NCBI RefSeq assembly: GCF_011398925.1
Contig: NZ_AP022842.1
Coordinates: 3,212,001 to 3,276,000, forward strand
DNA length: 64,000 bases
Reading direction: 5' to 3'
Source: Bacillus sp. KH172YL63
GTDB taxonomy: Bacteria; Bacillota; Bacilli; Bacillales; Bacillaceae_B
The notes below the pieces were generated by a model. It worked only from the letters and a program-made list of their open reading frames with translations, had not been told where the DNA came from and did no database searches. The first letter of the stretch is position 1, and each line of letters begins with the position of its first letter. Positions 34,599 through 43,496 of the stretch are shown here, in pieces. The translations under genes were made by a program, and so were the position numbers.

Positions 34599-35804
34599 TT
34601 AAGATGTTTCGCGCTCTAACCCACGTAACCAAGCTGTTAATAATACTGCTCCGAGTACCATAAAGGCGCCAATCCAAGGCGTATGAATGATACCAATTCC
34701 ATCTACGATCATTCCTCCTAAAAAGGAACCGATCGCAATCCCTACATTAAATGCAGCAATGTTCAGTGCTGATGCAACATTTACTGCCGAGGGTACATAT
34801 TTTTCAGCTAAGTTCACAACTAAAATTTGTAATCCCGGCACATTCATGAAGGCGAATAATCCCATTAAGAAAATGGCGATCACCCCTGCAACCTTGAATG
34901 GTGCCGCGAATGTCAAAGCAACCAAAATGATGGATTGAAGCAGGAACATCCAGAATAAAGCCTTTAGAGGATTCTTATCCGACGCTTTCCCTCCAATTAC
35001 ATTTCCGATCGCTACCGCAATCCCATAGACAAGAAGAATGATACTGACCCATTTTGAACTAAAGCCCGTGACATCTTCCAGCAGTGGTGTTAAATAGGTG
35101 AACGCAACAAATGTTCCACCGTACCCAAGTGCTGTGATCGCAAAGGCCAATAATAATTTGCCGTTTCTTAAGATCTTAAGTTGTTCACTAAATTTCGCTG
35201 GCGGTGCTTCTTTCAGGTTTTTTGGAACAAGAATGGCACTGGCGATAATGCCAATAACCCCCAGTAATGCCACTCCCCAGAATGTCGCTCTCCATCCAAA
35301 TGCTTGTCCTATAAATGTTCCTAGTGGGACTCCAGTTACGGTGGCTACAGTTAAACCAGTGAACATAAATGCAATGGCACTGGCCCGTTTATGAACAGGT
35401 ACTAAATCCGCCGCGATCGTTGACCCGATGGAAAAGAAAATACCATGTGAAAAGGCTGTAATAAAGCGTGCTGCCAGTAATAAACCAAAACTGGATGAGA
35501 GGGCTGCAACCGAGTTACCGACGATAAAAATGATCATTAAAGACATAAGCAAAGATTTCCTGCTCATCTTACTCGTTAGTGCTGTTAATACCGGTGCACC
35601 AATGGCAACCCCGATGGCGTATCCGGATATTAATAAACCGGCAAGTGTAATTGAAATCGATAGATCATCTGCAATCGACGATAATAATCCGACTGGAACA
35701 AACTCTGTCGTCCCAATTCCAAAAGCACTGATTGCAAGTGCCAATAAGGCCGGCGTGCCTCCTTTTGATGTTGAGTGATCTATGGTTGTTGCATGGGAAC
35801 TCAT
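34599..35804 (-). CDS. MFS drug/sugar efflux transporter (DHA1, AraJ/YdhP-like)
   Basis: 401 residues, 12 helices, ATG with AAGGAGGATTTTCTAA. FGIGTTEFVPVGLLSSIADD is the conserved helix-1 motif of the AraJ/YdhP/CmlA group, with loop RFITAFSHGIFFSIGS. Substrate unknown. It is divergent from an HxlR regulator and preceded by an operator-like TAGGCAC-N6-GTACCTA. Confidence 0.88.
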   Translation of the reverse strand: MSSHATTIDHSTSKGGTPALLALAISAFGIGTTEFVPVGLLSSIADDLSISITLAGLLISGYAIGVAIGAPVLTALTSKMSRKSLLMSLMIIFIVGNSVAALSSSFGLLLAARFITAFSHGIFFSIGSTIAADLVPVHKRASAIAFMFTGLTVATVTGVPLGTFIGQAFGWRATFWGVALLGVIGIIASAILVPKNLKEAPPAKFSEQLKILRNGKLLLAFAITALGYGGTFVAFTYLTPLLEDVTGFSSKWVSIILLVYGIAVAIGNVIGGKASDKNPLKALFWMFLLQSIILVALTFAAPFKVAGVIAIFLMGLFAFMNVPGLQILVVNLAEKYVPSAVNVASALNIAAFNVGIAIGSFLGGMIVDGIGIIHTPWIGAFMVLGAVLLTAWLRGLERETS

Positions 35805-35949
35805 TTAGAAAATCCTCCTTAGATGAAAATAGGTTTAGTTTCAGGTACAGTTGGCGCCAACCGCAATCCCTTGTACAGATCATTATGAAATGTATATTGA
35901 ATAAATGGAATAACGCACTTTAAAGTATCGTAGTTACTTCAAAGTCCTA

Positions 35950-35969
35950 TAGGCACCTTAAAGTACCTA
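35950..35969. promoter_or_regulatory. Candidate HxlR operator, site A (MFS gene)
   Basis: TAGGCAC-CTTAAA-GTACCTA, inverted repeat with one mismatch, about 150 bases upstream of the MFS start. A nearby ACTTTAAAGT palindrome and GTTACTTCAAAGTCC are also part of the conserved block. Confidence 0.55.
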
Positions 35970-36077
35970 TTACATTCTTTCATTGCAAGACACGTTTTCG
36001 TCTGTACAATGAAACGGGAATACGCTTGATTATGAGCCTATTAATCATCTTTGAAAAGTACGCACTTTCAAGTGGTA

Positions 36078-36098
36078 TAGGCACTCTAAAGTACCCTA
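36078..36098. promoter_or_regulatory. Candidate HxlR operator, site B (regulator gene)
   Basis: TAGGCAC-TCTAAA-GTACCCTA, preceded by ACTTTCAAGTGGTA exactly as ACTTCAAAGTCCTA precedes site A. Confidence 0.55.
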
Positions 36099-36250
36099 AG
36101 CTTCGATTTTTTTTAGTCATTGCTTTCTGACATTGAAAAATCTGTATTTTAGGAATGGCGAGAGAGATATGTTATATTCAAAAATATACTTTGAGTAGAT
36201 CGCTGCCGTATTGTAGCTTAATAAAATACAGGATTCTGGAGGTTAAAGGA

Positions 36251-36592
36251 ATGAAAAAATATAATATTCCAGTAGAAGCAGCTTTGGAAGTGATAGGAGG
36301 CAAATGGAAGGTTGTCATACTATGCCACTTAATCAAGAGCAAGTATCGCACGAGTGAATTAAAACGCTTAATGCCCAATATTACACAGAAAATGTTAACC
36401 CAACAACTAAGGGAGCTGGAGCAAGACGGCGTTGTAAATAGAGTCATCTATAACCAGGTTCCGCCGAAAGTAGAATATGAACTGACCGAATATGGCTGGT
36501 CCCTGAAGCCTGCTCTTGATATGTTATGTGCTTGGGGAGAAAAACATATAGAAAATATTGATAAAGACGAAGGTTCCTTAATGGACGTTTAG
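36251..36592 (+). CDS. HxlR-family winged-helix regulator
   Basis: 113 residues from ATG 36251 (GGAGGTTAAAGGA). Family pattern: EVIGGKWKVVILCHLIKSKYRTSELKRLMPNI (signature; Cys25 in this motif), QKMLTQQLRELEQDGVV recognition helix, YELTEYGWSLKPALDMLCAWGE dimer helix with a second Cys. HxlR members such as HypR and YodB sense electrophiles via Cys, so a redox or quinone signal is plausible but inferred. It likely controls the MFS and reductase genes on both sides. Confidence 0.88.
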   Translation: MKKYNIPVEAALEVIGGKWKVVILCHLIKSKYRTSELKRLMPNITQKMLTQQLRELEQDGVVNRVIYNQVPPKVEYELTEYGWSLKPALDMLCAWGEKHIENIDKDEGSLMDV

Positions 36593-36631
36593 AATAAACG
36601 AGGCTGGGACAAAACCCTCCTTTGATATGAA

Positions 36632-36671
36632 AAAGCCGGTGAAATTTTAGTCGTAAAATTTCACCGGCTTT
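36632..36671. terminator. Long perfect hairpin terminator
   Basis: An 18-bp perfect stem AAAGCCGGTGAAATTTTA with loop GTCG. The following sequence is only moderately T-rich (GTTTATG). Confidence 0.8.
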
Positions 36672-36762
36672 GTTTATGTGTAAATGAATATATGGACCTC
36701 TTCTTAGAGTTACCACACAAAATTTCATATATAGATTCTTTCAAGCTAAACGTTACTTTTAA

Positions 36763-36788
36763 GTGCCTATAGAACAATAAAGTACCTA
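36763..36788. promoter_or_regulatory. Candidate HxlR operator, site C (reductase gene)
   Basis: GTGCCTA and AGTACCTA with ACTTTTAAGT just upstream reproduce the elements of sites A and B, 100 bases before the reductase start, but one half-site is turned round. Confidence 0.45.
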
Positions 36789-36887
36789 CTATTCTTTTTT
36801 TTACGTTTGATTTACTATAGTTCAACAAGACATAGTGTGGCCATCTATTCTTGATCAACTAAAATGTTTGCAAAGGAGTTTTCACAT

Positions 36888-37721
36888 ATGGGAGTTCATA
36901 ATATTCGTTTAAATAATGGAATTGAAATGCCTCAAATTGGTTATGGGGTCTTTAGGGTAGAAGAAGGGAAAGATTTAGAAGAAGCTGTTGTGACGGCAAT
37001 TCGCTCCGGTTATCGCAGCATTGATACTGCAGCAATCTACGGAAACGAGCAGAGCGTAGGAAATGGGATCCGTCAAGCGATTGAGAAAGGAATTGTAACG
37101 AGGAAGGAACTGTTTATCACATCAAAACTGTGGAATAACCATGGTTCATATGATGAAACAATTACGGCATACGAAGAGTCTCTTGAGAGAATGGGCCTTG
37201 AATATCTTGACCTTTACCTCATTCACTGGCCAGGGAATGATAAATATATAGAACCTTGGAAAGCACTGGAACACCTTTATAAAGAAGATAAAGTGAAGTC
37301 TATCGGGGTAAGTAATTTTCAAGTCTATCATCTCGATAATCTCTTAAAACATGCCAAGGTTACACCTGTCATCAATCAAATTGAATTTCATCCAAAATTA
37401 ACTCAAACAGAGGTTAGAGAATATTGCCTTCGTCACAACATTCAGGTGGAGGCTTGGTCTCCTCTTATGAATGCGGAATTATTGAACCATGACTTAGTAA
37501 TAGAAATCGCTGAGAAATATAATAAATCAGCTGCACAAGTGATTCTTCGTTGGGATATCCAGCACGGAATCATCACTATTCCTAAATCTATGACCCCTTC
37601 ACGCATGAAAGAAAATATCAACCTTGATGATTTTTCATTAAGTGAAAAAGAAATGAAGCAACTGGACGCTCTAAATGAAAATCTTCGCAGTGGACCTCAT
37701 CCTGACGAATTTGATTTCTAA
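36888..37721 (+). CDS. Aldo/keto reductase
   Basis: 277 residues from ATG 36888 (AAAGGAGTTTTCACAT). Catalytic tetrad Asp46, Tyr51, Lys80 and His113 (SIDTAAIYGNE, FITSKLW, LIHWPG). NADPH site IPKSMTPSRMKEN. It reduces aldehydes such as methylglyoxal or glyoxal in Bacillus relatives (YvgN/YtbE type). Pairing with an HxlR regulator suggests induction by reactive electrophiles. Confidence 0.92.
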   Translation: MGVHNIRLNNGIEMPQIGYGVFRVEEGKDLEEAVVTAIRSGYRSIDTAAIYGNEQSVGNGIRQAIEKGIVTRKELFITSKLWNNHGSYDETITAYEESLERMGLEYLDLYLIHWPGNDKYIEPWKALEHLYKEDKVKSIGVSNFQVYHLDNLLKHAKVTPVINQIEFHPKLTQTEVREYCLRHNIQVEAWSPLMNAELLNHDLVIEIAEKYNKSAAQVILRWDIQHGIITIPKSMTPSRMKENINLDDFSLSEKEMKQLDALNENLRSGPHPDEFDF

Positions 37722-37732
37722 TAAGGCTGAAG

Positions 37733-37760
37733 AAAAAGGCACGTTAAAACGTGTCTTTTT
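37733..37760 (+). terminator. Reductase terminator
   Basis: GGCACGTT-AA-AACGTGTC followed by TTTTTTTC. Confidence 0.75.
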
Positions 37761-38343
37761 TTCTTTGGGACAAATCTGAGTAACGGGAGCAGACAGTGAA
37801 TTACACACAACGAGCCGTACATTTTAAAGTGGAAGTTCAGGAACACCCTTTCTTGCCAACGATACAAAAAGACAGCCCTGATCCTAACGGGTTAGGTTTT
37901 GGAGTGCAAAATGTCAAATAACAGCACTATTCGCTACACGATTAGCTATAAAATTCCCACTAAATTCACACTTATAAACGCACAGTGATTGGTTATCTGT
38001 GCGTTTTTTATTCATAATAGAGGATTTTTCAAAGGTTTTATGGGATTTTATGTTAATATATTGATAAAGGGATTGTTCAATTAAAGGAGCAGTTTAATAG
38101 AATAAATCAAAACTTAACTAATATGTATTTCGTCTAAATACTAAGGTGTTGTCAATAGAAAGTATAGTAAGTTAAAAATTAAAAGGCTATCTGGAAAAAG
38201 AGTTAAAGAACTTGAAAATAAATAAACAATTTAATATTTGTACATATAAGTAACAGAGGTGTTTGTTGAACAAGCAGCCGCCAACTGTTCAAGTAAAAGT
38301 GCAGGATAATGCAATAAGTTGATATGTTAAAAATAATTAAAAT
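37761..38343. other. Gene-free stretch
   Basis: Contains a GCACAG-type palindrome near 37980-38006 (ACGCACAGTGATTGGTTATCTGTGCGTTTTT, likely terminator) and fragments such as KLKIKRLSGKRVKELENK at about 38172-38225 that look like the tail of a decayed gene. Probably the promoter of the leader-methyltransferase unit is at its right end. Confidence 0.4.
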
Positions 38344-38457
38344 AAGGAGGTAGTTTGTATGAACCTATCTGAACATAATATATAAAAACTTTTTAATTAC
38401 TGCCGGGGTCCTCCCTAATTGTTTGAATATCAAAAAATTAAATCTCGGGAGGAAATT
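38344..38457 (+). promoter_or_regulatory. Translational-attenuator-like leader of the methyltransferase gene
   Basis: Order: strong site AAGGAGG (38344-38350), a short leader frame, TCCTCCC (38409-38415), then GGGAGGA (38447-38453), which is the ribosome site of the methyltransferase. TCCTCCC is an exact anti-Shine-Dalgarno complement of GGGAGGA and can also pair with the leader site, so two mutually exclusive hairpins are possible, as in erm and cat leaders. Confidence 0.6.
38359..38385 (+). CDS. 8-residue leader peptide
   Basis: ATG 38359 behind AAGGAGGTAGTTTGT encodes MNLSEHNI and stops at TAA 38383-38385. It is too short to be a stand-alone protein. A near-perfect ribosome site in front of such a short frame, 73 bases before the next gene, is the hallmark of regulatory leader peptides. 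The inducer is unknown (ribosome-targeting antibiotic is the usual one). Confidence 0.55.
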   Translation: MNLSEHNI

Positions 38458-39219
38458 ATGATTAAAGATAGCCAATTTTTAAATTTAATTAAAGATGTAG
38501 ATAGAAGTTTTAAAGGGTGGGATTTTTCATTTATATCAGGCACCGGACGTATGAGTAGTGGCCTACTTTCTTGGTCATATGGTAGCCAAGCAATTCCGTT
38601 AATCCAAAGCACAAATACTATGCTGGACATGGGCACTGGTGGGGGAGAGTTTTTATCGATGCTTAGACCCTTTCCTCAAAATGTTTTTGCAACTGAAGGA
38701 TACAAACCGAATATATTAATTGCAAAGGAACGACTTGAACCAATGGGTGTGACTGTTGTTCCTATTGATGAGGATACCAAACTTCCCTTTAAAAACGAAC
38801 AATTTGACTTAATCTTAAACCAACACGAGTCTTATTCCCCTAAAGAATTAAGAAGAATAATAAAAGAAAATGGTTTATTTTTAACACAGCAGGTAGGTGG
38901 CTTAGATTGTGTTGGAATTAATGAAGCCCTTGGTGTTTCATTGAATAATGAATTTATAAATTGGAACCTAAAATCTGCTAAAAATGAACTTGAAAAAAAT
39001 TCTTTTCAGGTTCTGCAATGCCAAGAGGAATTCCCTTTTCAACGTTTTTATGATGTGGGAGCATTAGTTTATTATCTAAAAGCCATACCTTGGCAAGTAC
39101 CCGATTTTAGTGTAAAAAGATTTGAAAATAAATTGTATGATATTCATAAAACTATTCAAGAAAATGGATTTTTTGAAGTGAAACAGCATCGCTTTATGAT
39201 TAAGGCTAAGGCAATATAA
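38458..39219 (+). CDS. Class I SAM-dependent methyltransferase
   Basis: 253 residues from ATG 38458 (CGGGAGGAAATT). Motif I TMLDMGTGGGEFLSML; motif II FATEGYKPNIL; acidic loop VVPIDEDTKLPF; then FDLILNQHESY. C-terminal half is unlike UbiE. General resemblance to 23S rRNA or antibiotic-modifying methyltransferases is suggestive only through the leader architecture; the substrate is not evident. Clearly AT-rich. Confidence 0.8.
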   Translation: MIKDSQFLNLIKDVDRSFKGWDFSFISGTGRMSSGLLSWSYGSQAIPLIQSTNTMLDMGTGGGEFLSMLRPFPQNVFATEGYKPNILIAKERLEPMGVTVVPIDEDTKLPFKNEQFDLILNQHESYSPKELRRIIKENGLFLTQQVGGLDCVGINEALGVSLNNEFINWNLKSAKNELEKNSFQVLQCQEEFPFQRFYDVGALVYYLKAIPWQVPDFSVKRFENKLYDIHKTIQENGFFEVKQHRFMIKAKAI

Positions 39220-39255
39220 TTTAACTGAGGTCTTTTATTAGACCTCAGTAACTGT

Positions 39256-39335
39256 TAACGGGGGCAATAACCGAAGATCAGCTAGATGATCCGGCTATTG
39301 CCCTTATTCAATTATTGGGCAGGTTAATTGAAGAA
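39256..39335. repeat. Dispersed intergenic repeat, unit 1 (unit 2 at about 39945-40022)
   Basis: Both units contain CAAT-rich sequence, GAAGATCAGCT, TATTGCCC, TCAATTAT(T/C)GGGCAG and TTAATTGAAGAA in the same order, flanking the VanZ-like gene. No open frame. Confidence 0.7.
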
Positions 39336-39486
39336 GGATTCCATACTCTAACTAATGCAATCCTTCAAAATGAATCCCAAATATAGGATTTTATTTTCGA
39401 TCGGAATAAGATTTAGTTTGCTTAAACGCAAAGTGAATATTTATTTAAGGACAATCATAAACCTCTTATGATAAGAGGTGATTAGA

Positions 39487-39933
39487 ATGCAAAAGCAACA
39501 TACGATATTTATTATTTTATTTTTGTTTTATCTATTTGTATTGTTGGTAGTGAGCTTTGTAGGATTGGGATTTGGAATGAACCACTTGAGGACGATTAAT
39601 TACGAAGAAGTAAATAATAATTTTGTTCCCTTGAAAACTATGATTGGATACGTTTTTAATATTGACCATTATAACTTTGATACTTGGTTCTACAATACTT
39701 TTGGAATAGTTATCTTATTTATGCCATTAGGTTTCCTACTTCCAAAAGTTTTCTCTAACTTAAATACATTAAAAAATGTTTTATTTTTTACACTAGTGCT
39801 GAGTTTGTGTATTGAAGTTTTTCAGTATCTAACTAAATTAGGAGTATTAGATGTAGATGATGTTATATTAAACCTAATTGGAGCTGCCTTAGGATACCTG
39901 ATCTTCAAGATTCAGATAAAAAGTAAAATTTAG
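39487..39933 (+). CDS. VanZ-like membrane protein
   Basis: 148 residues from ATG 39487 (AGAGGTG upstream). Four helices: an N-terminal helix (FIILFLFYLFVLLVVSFVG), then NTFGIVILFMPLGFLLP, VLFFTLVLSLCIEVFQYL and DVILNLIGAALGYLIF. GIVILFMPLGF, EVFQYL and D(V)DDVILN(L)IG are VanZ signatures. VanZ raises teicoplanin tolerance in enterococci; Bacillus homologues have no firm role. Confidence 0.85.
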   Translation: MQKQHTIFIILFLFYLFVLLVVSFVGLGFGMNHLRTINYEEVNNNFVPLKTMIGYVFNIDHYNFDTWFYNTFGIVILFMPLGFLLPKVFSNLNTLKNVLFFTLVLSLCIEVFQYLTKLGVLDVDDVILNLIGAALGYLIFKIQIKSKI

Positions 39934-40125
39934 GTTATTGAATATTAGGGACAATATCAGAAGATCAGCTGCTGAGATCAAGTTTATTGCCCGTAATCAA
40001 TTATCGGGCAGATTAATTGAAGAATTGAACTTGAATAATGTAGTTCAAGACAACTAAAGCAGTTATGCTTTAAGGAATGAGCCGCACTGTTAATAAGAAA
40101 TTGCATTGGAAGGAGGATAATTGGT

Positions 40126-40548
40126 ATGAAGAAAATATTATTATCTTTATTGTTTATTACTTGTTGTTTTGCTTTAATTGCTTGTCAAACCCAAGTTAAA
40201 GAAATGAAACCAAAAGATAATATAACTGATATATCAATATCTATATCTAATGGATATGGGGGTTTGAACGAGGATTATATACTCTTAATGGACCAAGAGA
40301 ATTCTATCTCAGGCTTTGAAAATGTTTTGCAAAATGCTAAAAAACGATCTAGAGATATGGATGTAGCTAATGAAAAACCTGACTACGACTTGTTAATACG
40401 CTATGACAACGGGGAGACGCAAGGTCTACATCTCCTGCTTGGAAATACGGGGGAAGAAAGCGTAATTATGTACATAGGACACGAAAGACAAGGTTATATA
40501 GTTTCTCCCAATGAGACGAAAGAAATAAGAAAGTTATTAGATGTGTAG
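40126..40548 (+). CDS. Small lipoprotein
   Basis: 140 residues, ATG with GAAGGAGGATAATTGGT. Signal peptide MKKILLSLLFITCCFALIAC with lipobox LIAC (Cys20), then a globular domain containing DISISISNGYGGLNED and YDLLIRYDNGETQGLHLLLG. Function unknown; the domain resembles small Bacillus YhfM-type extracellular domains. Confidence 0.75.
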   Translation: MKKILLSLLFITCCFALIACQTQVKEMKPKDNITDISISISNGYGGLNEDYILLMDQENSISGFENVLQNAKKRSRDMDVANEKPDYDLLIRYDNGETQGLHLLLGNTGEESVIMYIGHERQGYIVSPNETKEIRKLLDV

Positions 40549-40686
40549 TTCCACATCAAGTTGATTTTTATAAAGAAGTTATAAAAAAAATACAAGCACA
40601 GGTTGTGTAAATAAAATTGTTGCTACATTTTATGATTAGTAAATGGTGTTAAAGTGCTTTTTTTGAATGAGTATGTTAGATAGGAA

Positions 40687-41052
40687 GTGGAATTTATAGG
40701 GTTATCAATAATTATTTTACTTGTATTAATTACAACTGTCACTATAATTGCTAAGCCCGTGATGTCTATAAAAAGAAGTGAAAAAGGGAGCTCACCTAGA
40801 AAAGTCGCTTATGTAGTTATAGGGATTTTGGTTGTGCATTGGATATTTTTTTTAGGAGGCGGTTATGCTTCATTGCCAAGGAATATTGCAGATGCAATAT
40901 TTATGCCTATGTGGTTGGTGTTATGCCTTGCGGGGTTAGGTATAGTTATTTTTGAATTCAAAAACAGCCAAGTTTTTTCCATTTTAGTTGCAGGCTTCGT
41001 AACCATTAGTTTGTTATTCAGTGTTTTTATTAATGGAATATCTAATATGTAA
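40687..41052 (+). CDS. Membrane protein, 3-4 helices
   Basis: Up to 121 residues. GTG 40687 is the first possible start, but its upstream AGGAA is too close; Met26 is the alternative. Segments IGLSIIILLVLITTVTIIA, VAYVVIGILVVHWIFFLGG and FMPMWLVLCLAGLGIVIF. Unknown function. Confidence 0.55.
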   Translation: MEFIGLSIIILLVLITTVTIIAKPVMSIKRSEKGSSPRKVAYVVIGILVVHWIFFLGGGYASLPRNIADAIFMPMWLVLCLAGLGIVIFEFKNSQVFSILVAGFVTISLLFSVFINGISNM

Positions 41053-41113
41053 AGGTCGCTTTTCTTATTCCATTATAGGGGGCTTTAATGGAATAAGGCA
41101 GTATAGAAATGAA

Positions 41114-41141
41114 CAGACCGATTAAGCAATCGGTCTTTTTC
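41114..41141 (+). terminator. Terminator
   Basis: GACCGATT-AAGC-AATCGGTC followed by TTTTTC. Confidence 0.85.
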
Positions 41142-41421
41142 TTCGTTCTACTACTTATAAATCATTCAGTTCATAGCATATAGCTATTTAGTAATACCGA
41201 GAAGCTGAGAAGGCGTTTTTGAATCCTTTCTCACACAAGTATTGGTATATGTTTTAACACACCAATTCGCAGGAGTATGTTAGCCATCAAACTGCTGTAA
41301 ATTAGGGTACGAAATTACCATAAACCCTTTAATAACAACAAAAACAAGAGATCCAATTCATATGGAATTGGACCTCCATTTATATTACTTTTTTAATGTT
41401 TGTACTCCAAAACCGAATCCG
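41142..41421. other. Intergenic stretch, no gene seen
   Basis: A weak hairpin near 41348-41376 (CCAATTCATATGGAATTGG) precedes the 3' end of the M20 gene and is probably its terminator. Confidence 0.45.
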
Positions 41422-42636
41422 TTACCCTGATCCGGCTGTCTCTTCGTCTTTACCAAACTCTTCCCAAATCACCGCCAAAAGCTGCTTATCCGTCAGCAGT
41501 TCATACCCCGTCAGGGCAAGGGCCTTGGCCCCGGTCACAAGGGCACGGTCACCTTCGGGGGATTTCGCTGCTTCCCTGAATTCGTTCGTGTGGACGACGA
41601 GGGATTCGGGGCCGATCTTGATGTAGGGGTGGATCGTCGGGACGACCCGGCTGACGTTTCCGGCGTCGGATGAGCCGAGGCCTTTACGTTCTGTTTGGTC
41701 AAAGGGCTCGCCGAGTGACTCGATGGCACGCTGGAATACTTGATCGAAACGGCGGTTGAGCTGAAAGTGATCCACTTCATTCTGGATTTTGATCACATTC
41801 AGTTCCGTTCCGGTGGCAAGTGCCGCCCCTTCCGCGATCGCTTTCACTTTCTTCGTGACTTCATTGCACGCTTCCCTGGTGGCAGCCCGGATATAGAAGC
41901 GGGCTTTCGCATAGTCAGGGACGATGTTGGGGGCGTCCCCGCCGTGGGTGATGATGCCGTGAATCCGCACGTCTTCTGTGACGTGCTGCCGAAGGGCGTT
42001 GATGCCGTTGAACAGCTGGATCACGCCGTCGAGGGCATTGATGCCGTCTTCAGGGGAAGCCGCCGCATGGGCAGACCTTCCTTTGAATGCGAAATCAAGC
42101 GGGTCGACGGCAAGGGTTTTCCCTGTCTGGGTCGTCCTGTTGAACGGATGGACCATCATGCAGGCATCCACGCCTTCGAACAAGCCGGCCTTGACGAAGC
42201 TGCCCTTCGCACTTCCGTTGGGGCCGCCTTCTTCGGCAGGCGTACCGAACACCACCACTTCCCCTCCTGTTTCATTCAGTACGGAAGAGAGGGCGATCGC
42301 CGCCCCGCAGCTTGCCGTTCCGATGATATTGTGACCGCAGGCGTGGCCGAGTCCGGGCAGGGCGTCATATTCAGCCAGATAGCCGATGACCGGCCCTTCT
42401 TTCCCGGAGGATTTCCGTGCCACAAAGGAAGTCTCATGACCGGCCACTCCCCTTTCCACTGAGAACCCGTGGGCTTCGAGGAGGGTGGTCAAAGTTTCTG
42501 AAGCAAAGAATTCTTCGTTCCCGATTTCAGGTTTGTCGTGGATCTGATGGCTGATCGACACGAGTTTTACGCCCAATTGATCAACTGCTGAGACGAGGTT
42601 GTGTGTACGGTCGGCAAGCGCTGTTCGTTGACTCAT
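41422..42636 (-). CDS. M20-family amidohydrolase (AbgB/HipO-like)
   Basis: 404 residues. Metal-binding motifs HDKPEIGNEE, LPGLGHACGHN (H at centre), EEGGPNGSAKG, HAAASPEDG and HTNEF. The AbgB-like subgroup cleaves N-acyl or aminoacyl amide bonds. It is the last gene of the SAM-riboswitch-controlled metNIQ operon, suggesting release of methionine or another S-amino acid from an imported conjugate (inference). Confidence 0.88.
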   Translation of the reverse strand: MSQRTALADRTHNLVSAVDQLGVKLVSISHQIHDKPEIGNEEFFASETLTTLLEAHGFSVERGVAGHETSFVARKSSGKEGPVIGYLAEYDALPGLGHACGHNIIGTASCGAAIALSSVLNETGGEVVVFGTPAEEGGPNGSAKGSFVKAGLFEGVDACMMVHPFNRTTQTGKTLAVDPLDFAFKGRSAHAAASPEDGINALDGVIQLFNGINALRQHVTEDVRIHGIITHGGDAPNIVPDYAKARFYIRAATREACNEVTKKVKAIAEGAALATGTELNVIKIQNEVDHFQLNRRFDQVFQRAIESLGEPFDQTERKGLGSSDAGNVSRVVPTIHPYIKIGPESLVVHTNEFREAAKSPEGDRALVTGAKALALTGYELLTDKQLLAVIWEEFGKDEETAGSG

Positions 42637-42648
42637 TTCTTTTCCCTC

Positions 42649-43485
42649 CTAATGCAATTCACTGACTGGCACGAATGTCGGGATCAGCGAATCTTTGTAT
42701 GTTTTCTTGATATGTTCCGCTACGTCATCTTGCTGATAGATCTCCACGATTTTTTTGTAAGTTTGATTGTCTTTGTCTTTTTCCTGTGCCGCGATGATAT
42801 TGATGAATGGCTTCGATTCTGCCCCTTCGATATAGATGCTGTCATCAACCGGGACGAACCCTGCTTCAACCGCGACACCATTATTGATGATTGATGCAGC
42901 CACATCCGGCAGGACCCTCGGTGTTTGGGCAGCGACAACGGTTGTGAATTCAAGGTTTTTCGGATTTTCTTTGATCGCTTCAAGACCTTGTGACTGATCA
43001 AATCCTTCTTTCAGCTCGATCAATCCTGCTTCCTCCAGTAAGAGAAGGGCACGGCCAAGGTTCGTCGCCTCTTGAGGCAGGGCGACTGTACTTCCTTTCG
43101 GCAAATCTTCTACCGATTCGTATTGTTCCGAATAGATGCCCATTGGCGCGATAAGCGTCGAGCCGATCGGTACTAAATCCAGATTATGTTCTTCCACGAA
43201 AGAATCGAAATACGAGATTGTCTGGAAGGCGTTCAGGTCGATATCCCCATCGGCGAGCGCCTGGTTCGGTCTCACGTAATCGGCGAACTCGACGATCTCG
43301 ATGTCAATCCCTTCCTTTGCTGCTTTCTCTTTTATATACTCCCAGATCGGTGCCCCTGAGCCGTTCACGCCGACTTTCACGACTTCTTTTTCACCTGATC
43401 CCGATGCACTGTTTCCCGAGCACCCGCTCAATAGCAGGGTAAATAATAGAATGGCGATGCTTGCTAGACTGATTGATTTTTTCAT
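42649..43485 (-). CDS. metQ: Methionine ABC transporter binding lipoprotein MetQ
   Basis: 278 residues, signal peptide with lipobox LSGC (Cys22), NlpA family: VKVGVNGSGAPIWEYIK, VEFADYVRPNQALADGDIDLNAFQ and YKKIVEIYQQDDVAEHIK. Binds D/L-methionine outside the cell for MetNI. Confidence 0.94.
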   Translation of the reverse strand: MKKSISLASIAILLFTLLLSGCSGNSASGSGEKEVVKVGVNGSGAPIWEYIKEKAAKEGIDIEIVEFADYVRPNQALADGDIDLNAFQTISYFDSFVEEHNLDLVPIGSTLIAPMGIYSEQYESVEDLPKGSTVALPQEATNLGRALLLLEEAGLIELKEGFDQSQGLEAIKENPKNLEFTTVVAAQTPRVLPDVAASIINNGVAVEAGFVPVDDSIYIEGAESKPFINIIAAQEKDKDNQTYKKIVEIYQQDDVAEHIKKTYKDSLIPTFVPVSELH

Positions 43486-43496
43486 GATTCCCTCTC

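Noticed and set aside
41740..42462. 240-codon plus-strand frame
   Set aside because: Antisense to the M20 gene whose motifs and codon use are convincing.
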